Shown: in pieces, positions 1 through 6,537 of the stretch
How the letters are laid out: each line of letters starts with the position of its first letter
How positions within the stretch are numbered: the stretch's first letter is position 1
NCBI GenBank assembly: GCA_003243865.1
Contig: QHBQ01000388.1
Coordinates: forward strand, 1-12,471
DNA: 12,471 nucleotides
Direction: 5' to 3'
Source of the DNA: Candidatus Chloroheliales bacterium
Lineage (GTDB): Bacteria; Chloroflexota; Chloroflexia; QHBQ01
Position numbers and translations under genes: made by a program
Notes under the pieces: generated by a model
What the model saw: only the letters and a program-made list of their open reading frames with translations
Told to the model about the DNA's origin: nothing
Database searches by the model: none

Positions 1-30
1 TATGTCAATGATAGCAGAGTTGCACCGGTT

Positions 31-47
31 TGTCAATCACCTTGACA
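31..47. promoter_or_regulatory. Operator-like dyad overlapping the -35 box
   Basis: TGTCAA (31-36), a 5-nt spacer, then TTGACA (42-47) form a perfect 6-bp inverted repeat. The right half-site is also the -35 hexamer of the promoter for the asparagine synthetase gene. A further TGTCAAT lies at 3-9, a direct repeat of 31-37. A repressor or activator bound here would touch RNA polymerase directly. No regulator gene is visible in the window, so its identity is unknown. Confidence 0.4.
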
Positions 48-70
48 GCGGTTCGGCCCTTGTGTAAACT
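42..70 (+). promoter_or_regulatory. Sigma-70-type promoter for asnB and the glycosyltransferase
   Basis: A perfect -35 TTGACA (42-47) is followed after 17 bp by TAAACT (65-70), which matches TATAAT at 4 of 6 positions. The gene starts at 379, so the transcript would have a leader of about 300 nt containing the inverted-repeat element at 100-362. No better promoter was seen closer to the gene. Confidence 0.5.
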
Positions 71-99
71 AATGGCACGAACACTAAGGGTGAATCAGT

Positions 100-362
100 G
101 GGGCGGGTGGCAATGACCTATAGGCATCAAAGCATAAGCACAAGATGGGGAACTAACAGGGGGTCTAGGGGTAAGCCCCCAGAGGCTGACGGCAGCGAGG
201 CTGGGATTAACCATCATCGCGCCATGCCAGAGCGGTCAACTACCGTGCTTACGATTAGCATTGGCGAACTTGCACCAGCTGGGGGCAGACCCCCAGACCC
301 CCTTGAGCATCCTCGGCTTTCGTCCTAATTTGATGCTTATGGGGTGAGTGGCACTGACCCTA
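100..362. repeat. Leader element with internal inverted repeat and direct-repeat flanks
   Basis: Most of the gene-free stretch 1-378 is this structure. Two 24-nt arms at 159-182 and 279-302 are near-perfect reverse complements, with shared cores GGGGGTCT, GGGGT and GCCCCCAG. Each arm can also fold alone, for example CTGGGGG-CAGA-CCCCCAG in the right arm. Outside them, 100-120 and 341-362 are imperfect direct repeats sharing GTGGCA and TGACC, about 18 of 22 positions with one indel. The element sits between the promoter and the asnB start. It could be a small non-autonomous insertion or a structured leader. No open reading frame here is convincing. Confidence 0.5.
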
Positions 363-378
363 ACCAGAGGGATAAGGC

Positions 379-2337
379 ATGTGCGGGATAGGCGGAGTGT
401 ACAACCTCAGTGGAACGCTGGAGCGCGAATTGCTGGTACGAATGGCAGCGGCGATCAGCCATCGCGGGCCGGACGACGACGGCTACTACTTCAGCCCGAC
501 CGCGCCGCTCGGCCTGCTGCACCGCCGCCTGAGCATCATTGACCTGAGCGCTACCGGCCACCAGCCGATGGCCGATGCGGAAGGCCGAGCGCAGATAATC
601 TACAACGCCGAGGTCTACAACTACAAGGAACTGCTGCCGGAGTTGCAGGCGTTGGGCTATCGCTTCCGCGGCAGCAGCGACACCGAGGTGGCGCTGAATG
701 CCTATCTGGAATGGGGGCCGGACTGCCTACGCCGCTTCAACGGGATGTTCGCTCTGGCGATCTGGGATGAGCGGCGTCAGCGCCTGTTCCTTGCCCGCGA
801 CCGCATGGGCATCAAGCCGCTCTACTACTGGTACGATCCCGCCACCCAAGCGCTGATATTCGCCAGCGAGATCAAGGCGCTGCTGCAAGACCCGCGCGTG
901 CCGCGCCAGCCCAACCTGAGCGCAATTGCCGAGTATGGCCGCTATATGTACACCACCGGCGAACAGACCTGGTTTGCGGGCATCCAGCAGTTGCCGCCCG
1001 GCTGCTACGCCGAGCTTGGCCCCGATACTGGCGGGTTGCGGGTGGCACGCTGGTGGGATTTGCCGTCGGGTGAGGACGCGGCGGGTGAGCGCAGTGAGGA
1101 TGAATACGTCGCCGAGTTGCGCGCCCTGCTGGCCGATGCGGTGCGGCTGCACCTGCGCAGCGATGTGCCAGTCGGTGCGCACCTCAGCGGTGGGTTGGAT
1201 AGCAGCAGCGTGGTGGCGCTGGCAAGCCGCTGGCTGGCGGGCGAGGGTGCAGGGCCGCTGCGCACCTTCAGCGGCGCGTTTAACGCAGGCGCGGCCTACG
1301 ACGAGCGTCCCTACATCCATGCAGTGGCTGAGATGTACCACACCGACCACCACGAGATTATCCCCAAGGCTGAGGATTTCCCCACCCTGCTGCCCAAGCT
1401 GATCTGGCACATGGACTACCCCAGCGTGGGCGTGGGGCTGTATCCCCAGTACCACGTCTGCAAGCTGACCGCTGCGAGCCACATCAAAGTAGTCAATGGC
1501 GGGCAGGGTGGCGACGAACTGTTTGCCGGTTACTTCCGCTACGTGCCACCCTATCTGCGCGGGCAACTCGCCAGCCTGCGCCAACGGCCTCGCCCGGGCG
1601 CGGCGGCGGCGCTGCTGGCCGACATGATGCGGGTGGGGCTGCGCCAGCCGTTGCGTGAGGTGGCGCTCAACTCCGGTCGGCGGCGGCTGGCTAGCGAAGG
1701 CGTAAGCGGACTACTCAATGCCAATGTCCAGGCAATGCTTCCTCCGCGCGAAGCTGGCCCAAACCCCGGCAGCAACCCCTTGCAGCGGGCGCTCTACTGG
1801 GACCTGCGCAACTACCTGCCCGCCCTGCTGCACGTTGAAGACCGCACCAGCATGAGCGTATCTTTGGAGAGCCGCGTGCCACTGCTCGACTATCGCATCG
1901 TCGAACTGGCGGCGCGGATACCGGCGGCGCTGAAGCTGCGCGGGCTGGAGAACAAGCGCATCATGCGCCGTGCGGTTGCCCCCCTACTGCCGCCCGCAGT
2001 CGTCGCCCGCAAGGATAAAAAGGGCTTCCCCACCCCGATTGAGCAGTGGTTCGCTGGCCCGCTGCGCGGCTGGCTGACCGAGACGTTGACCGATCTCGGC
2101 CCCACCGCCCGCGAGTTGCTCGACCCCGCTTATGTCGCCACCCTGCTGCGCGAACATGGCCGCACCGACCATAGCCGCGCCCTGTGGATGGCGCTCAACA
2201 CTGCACTCTGGTGCGCCACGTTTATTGACGGCGATCCTGCACTGCAGGGCGTGATAAATCACGCTCCTACAGAAAAGCATAATGTAGGGGCGCAATTCAT
2301 TGCGCCCTTGGCGGCTGAGGTGGCGACTGGGCGATGA
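379..2337 (+). CDS. asnB: Glutamine-hydrolysing asparagine synthetase (AsnB-type)
   Basis: This cytoplasmic enzyme moves the amide nitrogen of glutamine to aspartate, or to a related carboxylate, using ATP. The start is fixed by MCGIGG: Cys2 becomes the N-terminal nucleophile of the class II glutaminase domain (about residues 1-190). GAGGG lies 7 nt upstream of the ATG. HRRLSIIDL (48-56) and SSDTEV (99-104) are family glutaminase motifs. The synthetase domain (about 230-620) has the pyrophosphatase loop SGGLDSS (270-276), GGQGGDELFAGY and a VEDRTSMSVSLESRVPLLD core. Two oddities stand out. The usual NGE of the glutaminase pocket reads NAE (76-78), and the last about 30 residues are encoded by two palindromic repeats (2247-2307), giving a tail beyond the usual family end. 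The stop overlaps the next start as ATGA, so the enzyme may amidate a sugar or precursor for a polysaccharide; that role is inference. The general family is certain, the substrate is not. Confidence 0.95.
   Translation: MCGIGGVYNLSGTLERELLVRMAAAISHRGPDDDGYYFSPTAPLGLLHRRLSIIDLSATGHQPMADAEGRAQIIYNAEVYNYKELLPELQALGYRFRGSSDTEVALNAYLEWGPDCLRRFNGMFALAIWDERRQRLFLARDRMGIKPLYYWYDPATQALIFASEIKALLQDPRVPRQPNLSAIAEYGRYMYTTGEQTWFAGIQQLPPGCYAELGPDTGGLRVARWWDLPSGEDAAGERSEDEYVAELRALLADAVRLHLRSDVPVGAHLSGGLDSSSVVALASRWLAGEGAGPLRTFSGAFNAGAAYDERPYIHAVAEMYHTDHHEIIPKAEDFPTLLPKLIWHMDYPSVGVGLYPQYHVCKLTAASHIKVVNGGQGGDELFAGYFRYVPPYLRGQLASLRQRPRPGAAAALLADMMRVGLRQPLREVALNSGRRRLASEGVSGLLNANVQAMLPPREAGPNPGSNPLQRALYWDLRNYLPALLHVEDRTSMSVSLESRVPLLDYRIVELAARIPAALKLRGLENKRIMRRAVAPLLPPAVVARKDKKGFPTPIEQWFAGPLRGWLTETLTDLGPTARELLDPAYVATLLREHGRTDHSRALWMALNTALWCATFIDGDPALQGVINHAPTEKHNVGAQFIAPLAAEVATGR
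2247..2307. repeat. Head-to-head pair of GTAGGGGCG-type palindromic repeats inside asnB
   Basis: Positions 2284-2307 read GTAGGGGCGC, a short AT-rich centre, then GCGCCC. The reverse complement of 2247-2270 reads GTAGGAGCG, a similar centre, then CGCCC. The two 24-nt units match at most positions, differ in compensated stem pairs, and face away from each other across a 13-nt spacer. Both lie in the reading frame of asnB and encode part of its C-terminal tail. Related units occur at 4444 and 6216. Confidence 0.75.
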
Positions 2338-3563
2338 GGATCCTATACCTCAGCCAGTATTTCCCACCAGAGGTGGGCGCCACCCAGACCCGCGCTTACG
2401 AGATGGCCCGCTATCTGGTAAAGCAAGGGCATCGAGTGACAATGCTGACCGAGGTGCCGAACCATCCCTCGGGCATCATCCCGCCACAGTATCGCGGCAA
2501 GCTGGTCGAGTTCCAACCGCTGGATGGCATTGACGTGGTGCGCCTGTGGGTGAGGGCCTCGCCGCGCAAGGACTTCGCCCGCCGCATGGCCTTCTATCTC
2601 AGCTACAGCGCAATGGCAACCGCCGTTGCGCCCTTTTTGCGTGGCAAATACGACGTGATTTACGCCACCTCGCCGCCGCTGTTCGTGGGGCTGGCGGCGC
2701 TGGCGATCAGCTATCTGCAACACATTCCGCTGGTGTTCGAAGTGCGCGACATCTGGCCGGAATCGGCGGTTATCCTGGGCGAGCTACACAATAAGCGGGC
2801 GATTGCCCTGTCCGAGCGGCTGGAGCGAACCTGCTACGCGCGGGCCAGTCGCATTGTGGTGGTGACTGAGGGCATACGCCGACGCCTGCTTGAGCGCGGT
2901 CTGCCCGCCGCCAAGCTGGCCTTGATCCAGAACGGCGCGAACGTCGCTCAGTTCCGCCCCGAACCGGAGGCGGCGGCACGGCTGCGCCACGAACTGGGGC
3001 TGGACGGCAAGTTCGTGCTGATCTATGCGGGTGTGCATGGGTTGGCGCAAGGAATGGAGACGCTGGTGCAGGCCGCCGACCTGCTGCGCGATGACGATGA
3101 TGTGCGACTTCTGTTCGTCGGCGAGGGGCCGAAGAAGGAGGAGACCGCTGCGCTGGTCAAGCAGCGTGGACTCGCCAACGTGATGATGCTGGGCGAACGT
3201 CCACGCGAACAGATGCCTGCCTATCTCAGCATGGCTGACGCCGCGCTGGTGCCGCTCAAGCGGGTGGCGCTGTTCGAGGGCGCGCTGCCCAGCAAGATGT
3301 TCGAGGCGCTCGCCTGCGCCACGCCGATTATCCTCAGCGTGGGCGGCGAGGCGGCAGCGGTGCTAGGGCGCATCGGCGGTGGCCTAAGCGTCACGCCGGA
3401 GGACGCCCCCGCAATTGTCGCCGCCGCCCGCTGGCTGAAGGCGCATCCCGAAGAAGCGCGGGCGATGGGTGAGCGTGGGCGGGCAGCGGTTATCGCCGAG
3501 TATTCGCGCGAGGCACAGGCGGGGCAACTGGAGTCACTGCTTAGGGAGGTGGCGGGCAGATGA
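2334..3563 (+). CDS. GT4-family glycosyltransferase (WbuB-like)
   Basis: Cytoplasmic, probably membrane-associated enzyme that transfers a sugar from a nucleotide donor to a lipid-linked or polysaccharide acceptor. The 409-residue, two-Rossmann GT-B protein opens with the family signature ILYLSQYFPPEVGATQTR (3-20). VRDIWPESA (137-145) is characteristic of WbuB-type enzymes. The C-terminal domain carries LIYAG (229-233) and FVGEGP (261-266). The donor-site stretch around Glu315 to Glu324 (ALPSKMFEA) matches the EX7E region of GT4 retaining transferases. The hinge reads IQNGAN (198-203) where IPNGVD is common. The ATG overlaps the asnB stop as ATGA, and the nearest GAGG is 14 nt upstream, so translational coupling is likely. 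Donor and acceptor cannot be told from sequence. MITE-like copy A starts 20 bp after the stop. Confidence 0.92.
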   Translation: MRILYLSQYFPPEVGATQTRAYEMARYLVKQGHRVTMLTEVPNHPSGIIPPQYRGKLVEFQPLDGIDVVRLWVRASPRKDFARRMAFYLSYSAMATAVAPFLRGKYDVIYATSPPLFVGLAALAISYLQHIPLVFEVRDIWPESAVILGELHNKRAIALSERLERTCYARASRIVVVTEGIRRRLLERGLPAAKLALIQNGANVAQFRPEPEAAARLRHELGLDGKFVLIYAGVHGLAQGMETLVQAADLLRDDDDVRLLFVGEGPKKEETAALVKQRGLANVMMLGERPREQMPAYLSMADAALVPLKRVALFEGALPSKMFEALACATPIILSVGGEAAAVLGRIGGGLSVTPEDAPAIVAAARWLKAHPEEARAMGERGRAAVIAEYSREAQAGQLESLLREVAGR

Positions 3564-3583
3564 TTTGGGCAGTGACTAAAACT

Positions 3584-3746
3584 AAGCCCCCAGCGGGGGT
3601 TGGGGGAGAAATCTTGATTAGCACTAATCTCGAAAGGAGCGATGCCGCCGTATCTGAAGCAAGGCAGAATCAGGGGATTTGCCCTGTTGCTTACTTCAAG
3701 TTTGTGGCTAGGCGCGATTTCTCCCCCAAACCCCCGCTGGGGGCTT
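3584..3746. repeat. MITE-like inverted-repeat element, copy A
   Basis: Terminal arms at 3584-3612 and 3717-3746 are reverse complements except for one inserted base. The left arm begins AAGCCCCCAGCGGGGG and ends GGGGGAGAAAT. The 104-bp interior codes for nothing convincing but is structured: GATTAG-CA-CTAATC at 3616-3629, and an imperfect stem between TGAAGCAAGGCAG and the GTTGCTTACTTCA near 3686-3698. The element fills the gap between the glycosyltransferase and the methyltransferase. Arms of the same family recur at 6385-6519, 6538-6564 and 10005-10143. No target duplication is evident and no transposase is nearby, so its mode of spread is unknown. Confidence 0.8.
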
Positions 3747-3749
3747 TTT
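3731..3749 (+). terminator. Terminator-like end of copy A
   Basis: CCCCC-GCT-GGGGG (3731-3743) is followed by C and five T residues (3745-3749). In the full transcript the whole right arm can instead pair with the left arm 100 nt upstream in a stem of about 28 bp ending at the same T run. It would end transcripts from the asnB and glycosyltransferase genes. The T run is only 28 nt before the methyltransferase start, so that gene needs its own promoter or read-through. Confidence 0.5.
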
Positions 3750-3777
3750 GCCCTCCTACTATTTGGGAGGCGCACCG

Positions 3778-4434
3778 ATGATGCGCCGTTTGCGGGCGAT
3801 TGCCTTCCACGCCCTCTATTACCAGTTCGCCTGGGCCTACGACTGGGTAAGCAAGCACTTCTTCCGCGACCAGTGGCGGCTATGGCAGCAAGCCACGCTT
3901 CCCTACCTGAAGGGCAGGCGAGTGCTGGAACTGGGGCCGGGCACTGGCGTGCTGCTGGTTGAGCTAGCCCGCGATGGTTATAAGGTCATCGGCCTCGAAC
4001 TCTCCCCCCCCATGCTGCACCAGGCGCGCAAGCGGCTGCGCAAGCACGCCAACGCCACCAACCGAAGGCAAGTATTGCTACTGCGCGGGCGAGGCCAGGC
4101 TATTCCCCTTGCTGACAACAGCGTGGACAGCGTTCTCAGCACTTTCCCCTCCGACTATATCACCATACCCGCGACGCTGGCCGAGGTTGCCCGCGTGTTG
4201 CGCCCCGGTGGCCGGTTGGTAATCGTCCCCAGTGGTCAACTCCTGCCCCGCGACAACGCAGGCAAGCTGCTCCGCGCCATCGAACACGCCGCCTATGGTG
4301 ACCAGAACCCCAACGCCCACTTTGATGCGCTGACTGGCAACCTCGAAGCGACTGGCTTCACCGTGCGCACCCAGACCTGGAAGAACCAACTCAGCGTAGC
4401 GATGATCGTGGTGGCGGACAAGGGCAAAGTATGA
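3778..4434 (+). CDS. Class I SAM-dependent methyltransferase
   Basis: Soluble Rossmann-fold protein of 218 residues that moves a methyl group from S-adenosylmethionine to an unidentified acceptor. The glycine-rich SAM loop is VLELGPGTG (49-57), followed by the acidic strand-2 end GLELSP (72-77). The post-strand-4 segment is NSVDSVLSTFPSDYI (114-128) and the strand-5 motif is VLRPGGRLVIV (140-150). This layout is that of the UbiE/Methyltransf_11 superfamily, shorter than UbiE itself. I chose ATG 3778 because GGGAGG (3765-3770) sits 7 nt before it; the next codon is also ATG. An upstream in-frame TTG at 3748 lies in the terminator T run and is unlikely. The N-terminus (HALYYQFAWAYDWVSKHFF) is aromatic and may bind a lipophilic substrate or membrane; that is a guess. 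Its neighbours do not reveal the substrate. Confidence 0.88.
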   Translation: MMRRLRAIAFHALYYQFAWAYDWVSKHFFRDQWRLWQQATLPYLKGRRVLELGPGTGVLLVELARDGYKVIGLELSPPMLHQARKRLRKHANATNRRQVLLLRGRGQAIPLADNSVDSVLSTFPSDYITIPATLAEVARVLRPGGRLVIVPSGQLLPRDNAGKLLRAIEHAAYGDQNPNAHFDALTGNLEATGFTVRTQTWKNQLSVAMIVVADKGKV

Positions 4435-4443
4435 GCCATCAGT

Positions 4444-4550
4444 GTAGGGGCGGGTGGCGCTCGCCCTTCGGCGGGTGGCGCTCGCCCTTCGGCGGGCTGC
4501 ACTCGCCCTTCGGCGGGTGGCTCGCCCTTCGGCGGGTTGCACTTGCCCAT
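4444..4550. repeat. Tandem array of about 21-bp units led by a GTAGGGGCG repeat start
   Basis: Starting just after the methyltransferase stop, GTAGGGGC (4444-4451) resembles the repeat units at 2284 and 6216. It runs into five head-to-tail units: 4450-4470 and 4471-4491 (identical, GCGGGTGGCGCTCGCC plus CTTCG), 4492-4512 (three changes), 4513-4531 (19 nt), and 4532-4550 (degenerate). Each unit holds a GGGTGGC/GCTCGCCC near-palindrome. It looks like slippage or local amplification of one palindromic repeat. There are no unique spacers, so it is not a CRISPR array. Confidence 0.8.
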
Positions 4551-4562
4551 CGTCATCAAGAG

Positions 4563-4594
4563 AGAGTTAAAACAGCTTTGGCTGTCTAAACTCT
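4563..4594. promoter_or_regulatory. Operator-like dyad upstream of the FTR1 gene
   Basis: AGAGTTAAAACAGC (4563-4576), a TTTG spacer, and GCTGTCTAAACTCT (4581-4594) are inverted repeats matching at 12 of 14 positions. The right arm ends on the first T of the -35 hexamer. This placement suits a regulator of an iron transport gene, most likely an activator-type or polymerase-contacting site. It does not resemble the Fur GATAATGATAATCATTATC consensus. It could also fold in RNA, but no T run follows, so a terminator is unlikely. Confidence 0.5.
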
Positions 4595-4623
4595 TGACGT
4601 AGAGGGTGGTAGTCGGCTATACT
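4594..4623 (+). promoter_or_regulatory. Sigma-70-type promoter for the FTR1 permease
   Basis: TTGACG (4594-4599), an 18-bp spacer, and TATACT (4618-4623) match the consensus at 5 of 6 positions in each box. The likely transcript start, around 4630, gives a short leader of about 30 nt to the AAGGAG ribosome binding site at 4650-4655. It is the best promoter in the window. Confidence 0.7.
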
Positions 4624-4659
4624 TAGTAAGGCAGGGCAACATATTGACGAAGGAGCAGG

Positions 4660-6183
4660 GTGTTGAATAGCAAGGCGGTCAAACTGATAGTGAGGGGCGT
4701 TGCGCTGGCGATCTTGCTAGCGGCGTTGCTGTTTGTGGGGCGCATCTATGCGGCGGAAGATATGGCAACCACGCTCAAGCCGCTCTATACCCTGCTCGAC
4801 CAGACCAAGGCGGCAGTGCAGGCAGGCGACTTCAAGACCGCGAGTACCGACTTCAGCCAGCTTAACGATAAGTGGTACGTGGTGGAGGACAGAGTCAAGG
4901 CAGTATCCGCCGAGCAGTACCGCGACATTGAAGCCAAGTTGGCAGACGCGAAGGCGGCGCTCAACAGCAGCAAGGCTAGCGATGCGATGACCGCGTTTGG
5001 TGCGATAGACAGCGACCTCGGCACGGTTGTGAAGCTGGCAGCGGGCGGTACCGCTGCGATCACGCCAGGCACCAGCAGCACGACGCTGCCTACTGTGCTA
5101 GGCGAGCTAAGCGATGCAAAGGCCGCGATTGACCACCAGGACGCGCCGACTGCGCTGACCATGTTGGACAAAGCCAACCATGACTGGCCCTCGGTCGAAG
5201 ATCAGGTGAAGGGCCGCTCGATGGATGCATACCACCAGTTCGAGCAGGATCTACCGCTGGCTGAGGGTGCGCTCAAGCAGAACCCGCCCGACTTTGCCAC
5301 CGCTGGCAAGCTGGTAGGTGGTATCAGCGCAACGCTGACCGCAGTGGCAGGCAAAGCAAGTTCGCCTTACACCGCCTTCGATGCGGGCATCGTGCTTCTA
5401 CGCGAAGGGTTCGAGGCGATCCTGATTATCACTGCGCTGGTCGCCTTTGTGGTCAAATCGGGCAACGCCGACAAGCGGGTATGGATCTGGGCAGGCGGCG
5501 CGATCGGCATTGCCGCCAGCATCGTCGCCGCGCTGGCCTTGCAGGCGCTCCTCGGCGCGGCCACCGGCGGGGCGAACGGTAGGCTGATCGAGGGTATCGT
5601 CGGGCTGATTGCTGCCGCGATGTTGTTCTACGTCAGCTACTGGCTGCACTCGAAGTCGAGCGCGGTGGCATGGACGCAGTACATCAAGCGCAGGAGCAGT
5701 GCGGCGCTGGCAGGGGGCAGCCTGCTGTCGCTGGCAGTGCTGGCCTTCCTCTCGGTCTTCCGCGAGGGGGCGGAGACGGCGATGTTCTACCTCGGCATGG
5801 CTGGCTCGATCAGTACTGGTGACCTGTTGCTCGGCCTGGCTGGAGGATTGGCTGCCCTCGTCATGCTGGCGGTGCTGATGGTCAGAGTGGGAGTGCGCAT
5901 CCCCATCCACACCTTCTTCCTGATTAGCAGCGCGCTTATCTATTATCTAGGCTTCAAGTTCGTCGGCACCAGCATCCTCGCGCTGCAAGGGGTCGGCGTG
6001 CTGCCCACCCATGGGATCAGCTGGCTGCCCACTCTCGACTTCTTTGGCTTCTACCCAACCATCGAGGGCGTGGTGGTGCAGGGGGCGTTGCTCATTACCG
6101 GCTTCATCGTCTGGCTCTACTCGCGGCACCATCAGGCGGTGCTGGCCCAGCAGGCGAAGGTGCAGCCGCACATCCAGGCATGA
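4660..6183 (+). CDS. FTR1-family high-affinity iron permease with duplicated N-terminal module
   Basis: Integral membrane iron importer of the FTR1/EfeU family. A signal-like hydrophobic segment (about 8-28) leads into a soluble helical region made of two related modules, about 41-125 and 146-228. They share NDKWYVVEDRVK (69-80) and NHDWPSVEDQVK (173-184). The membrane domain starts near 240 and has about seven helices. Both iron-binding REXXE motifs are present: REGFE (248-252) and REGAE (368-372), each in a membrane helix. The C-terminus (SRHHQ...) is short and polar. Start: GTG at 4660 or TTG at 4663; AAGGAG ends 4 nt before GTG and 7 nt before TTG, so TTG is a real alternative. No EfeO or EfeB homologue is adjacent, so the partner oxidase or binding protein, if any, lies elsewhere. 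The N-terminal modules may bind iron outside the cytoplasmic membrane, which is inference. Confidence 0.9.
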   Translation: MLNSKAVKLIVRGVALAILLAALLFVGRIYAAEDMATTLKPLYTLLDQTKAAVQAGDFKTASTDFSQLNDKWYVVEDRVKAVSAEQYRDIEAKLADAKAALNSSKASDAMTAFGAIDSDLGTVVKLAAGGTAAITPGTSSTTLPTVLGELSDAKAAIDHQDAPTALTMLDKANHDWPSVEDQVKGRSMDAYHQFEQDLPLAEGALKQNPPDFATAGKLVGGISATLTAVAGKASSPYTAFDAGIVLLREGFEAILIITALVAFVVKSGNADKRVWIWAGGAIGIAASIVAALALQALLGAATGGANGRLIEGIVGLIAAAMLFYVSYWLHSKSSAVAWTQYIKRRSSAALAGGSLLSLAVLAFLSVFREGAETAMFYLGMAGSISTGDLLLGLAGGLAALVMLAVLMVRVGVRIPIHTFFLISSALIYYLGFKFVGTSILALQGVGVLPTHGISWLPTLDFFGFYPTIEGVVVQGALLITGFIVWLYSRHHQAVLAQQAKVQPHIQA

Positions 6184-6215
6184 GGCAAGGGGCATGAGGC
6201 ACGAGTAGGTTGTTT

Positions 6216-6237
6216 GTAGGGGCGCTGACGTGCGCCC
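6216..6237. repeat. Single GTAGGGGCG-type palindromic repeat
   Basis: GTAGGGGCGC, then a TGACGT centre, then GCGCCC (6216-6237). It has the same outer sequence as the unit at 2284-2307 with a different centre. It lies 33 bp after the FTR1 stop and could act as a transcript 3' end hairpin, but no T run follows. Confidence 0.65.
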
Positions 6238-6279
6238 TTGCTGTTGGGATGAAGTCGTCGGTGGTTGGCCGCTCTTGTT

Positions 6280-6308
6280 TTGCTAATCTCCCCTATGTTC
6301 GGTATAAT
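6280..6308 (+). promoter_or_regulatory. Candidate promoter for the thiolase gene
   Basis: TTGCTA (6280-6285), a 17-bp spacer, and a perfect TATAAT (6303-6308). The -35 box matches 4 of 6. It lies about 280 bp before the thiolase start, with MITE-like copy B and a terminator-like arm in between. A transcript from here must cross those structures. Confidence 0.5.
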
Positions 6309-6384
6309 TGCATCATGTTACTAATAAATGTATCGCCATGAATCGTCCCAATATTCCGCCGTTCATCTCCTCATTAAATGCAAA

Positions 6385-6519
6385 AAGCCCCCAGTGGGGG
6401 TTTGGGGGAGAGAACTTGAAGTGACGGCCATGTTTATTGTAATCACGAGAGCAACCGCATTGCTTACACCCAGCATTGAGGCAGGGCGGGATTTCTCCCC
6501 CAACCCCCGCTGGGGGCTT
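6385..6519. repeat. MITE-like inverted-repeat element, copy B
   Basis: Arms at 6385-6413 and 6491-6519 pair with a few mismatches; the left arm begins AAGCCCCCAGTGGGGG. The 77-bp interior differs from that of copies A and C. Read on the reverse strand, the left arm forms CCCCC-ACT-GGGGG followed by CTTTTTG, a terminator-like hairpin for any transcript from the right. It occupies the middle of the 406-bp gap between the FTR1 and thiolase genes. Confidence 0.8.
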
Positions 6520-6537
6520 AGTTGGTTGCTAGGCAAG

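Noticed and set aside
98..328. 76-codon frame in the asnB leader.
   Set aside because: Most of it is the inverted-repeat element, there is no convincing ribosome binding site, and no protein features are seen.
727..1584. A 285-codon reverse-strand open frame inside asnB.
   Set aside because: It lies opposite a clearly real gene, its translation is composition-driven (His, Gln, Ala, Val rich) with no motif, and long antisense frames are common in GC-rich genes.
3616..3629. GATTAG-CA-CTAATC as an operator for the methyltransferase.
   Set aside because: It lies inside the repeat element, upstream of a terminator-like hairpin, with no recognisable promoter beside it.
3560..3781. Small frame overlapping the glycosyltransferase stop as ATGA and running through copy A.
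   Set aside because: Its middle is translated repeat arm (KPPAGVGGEIL and FSPKPPLGAF), the interior is not shared by other copies, and there is no good ribosome binding site.
4450..4550. Possible CRISPR array.
   Set aside because: Units are directly adjacent with no unique spacers, and no cas gene is present.
4293..4559. Reverse-strand frame encoding a repeated AEGRAPP-like peptide.
   Set aside because: The peptide repeat is only the 21-bp tandem DNA repeat read in frame; the rest is opposite the methyltransferase.
4563..4594. Reading the dyad as the methyltransferase terminator.
   Set aside because: The stem is not followed by a T run, and it ends on the -35 box of a strong promoter, so a regulatory site fits better.
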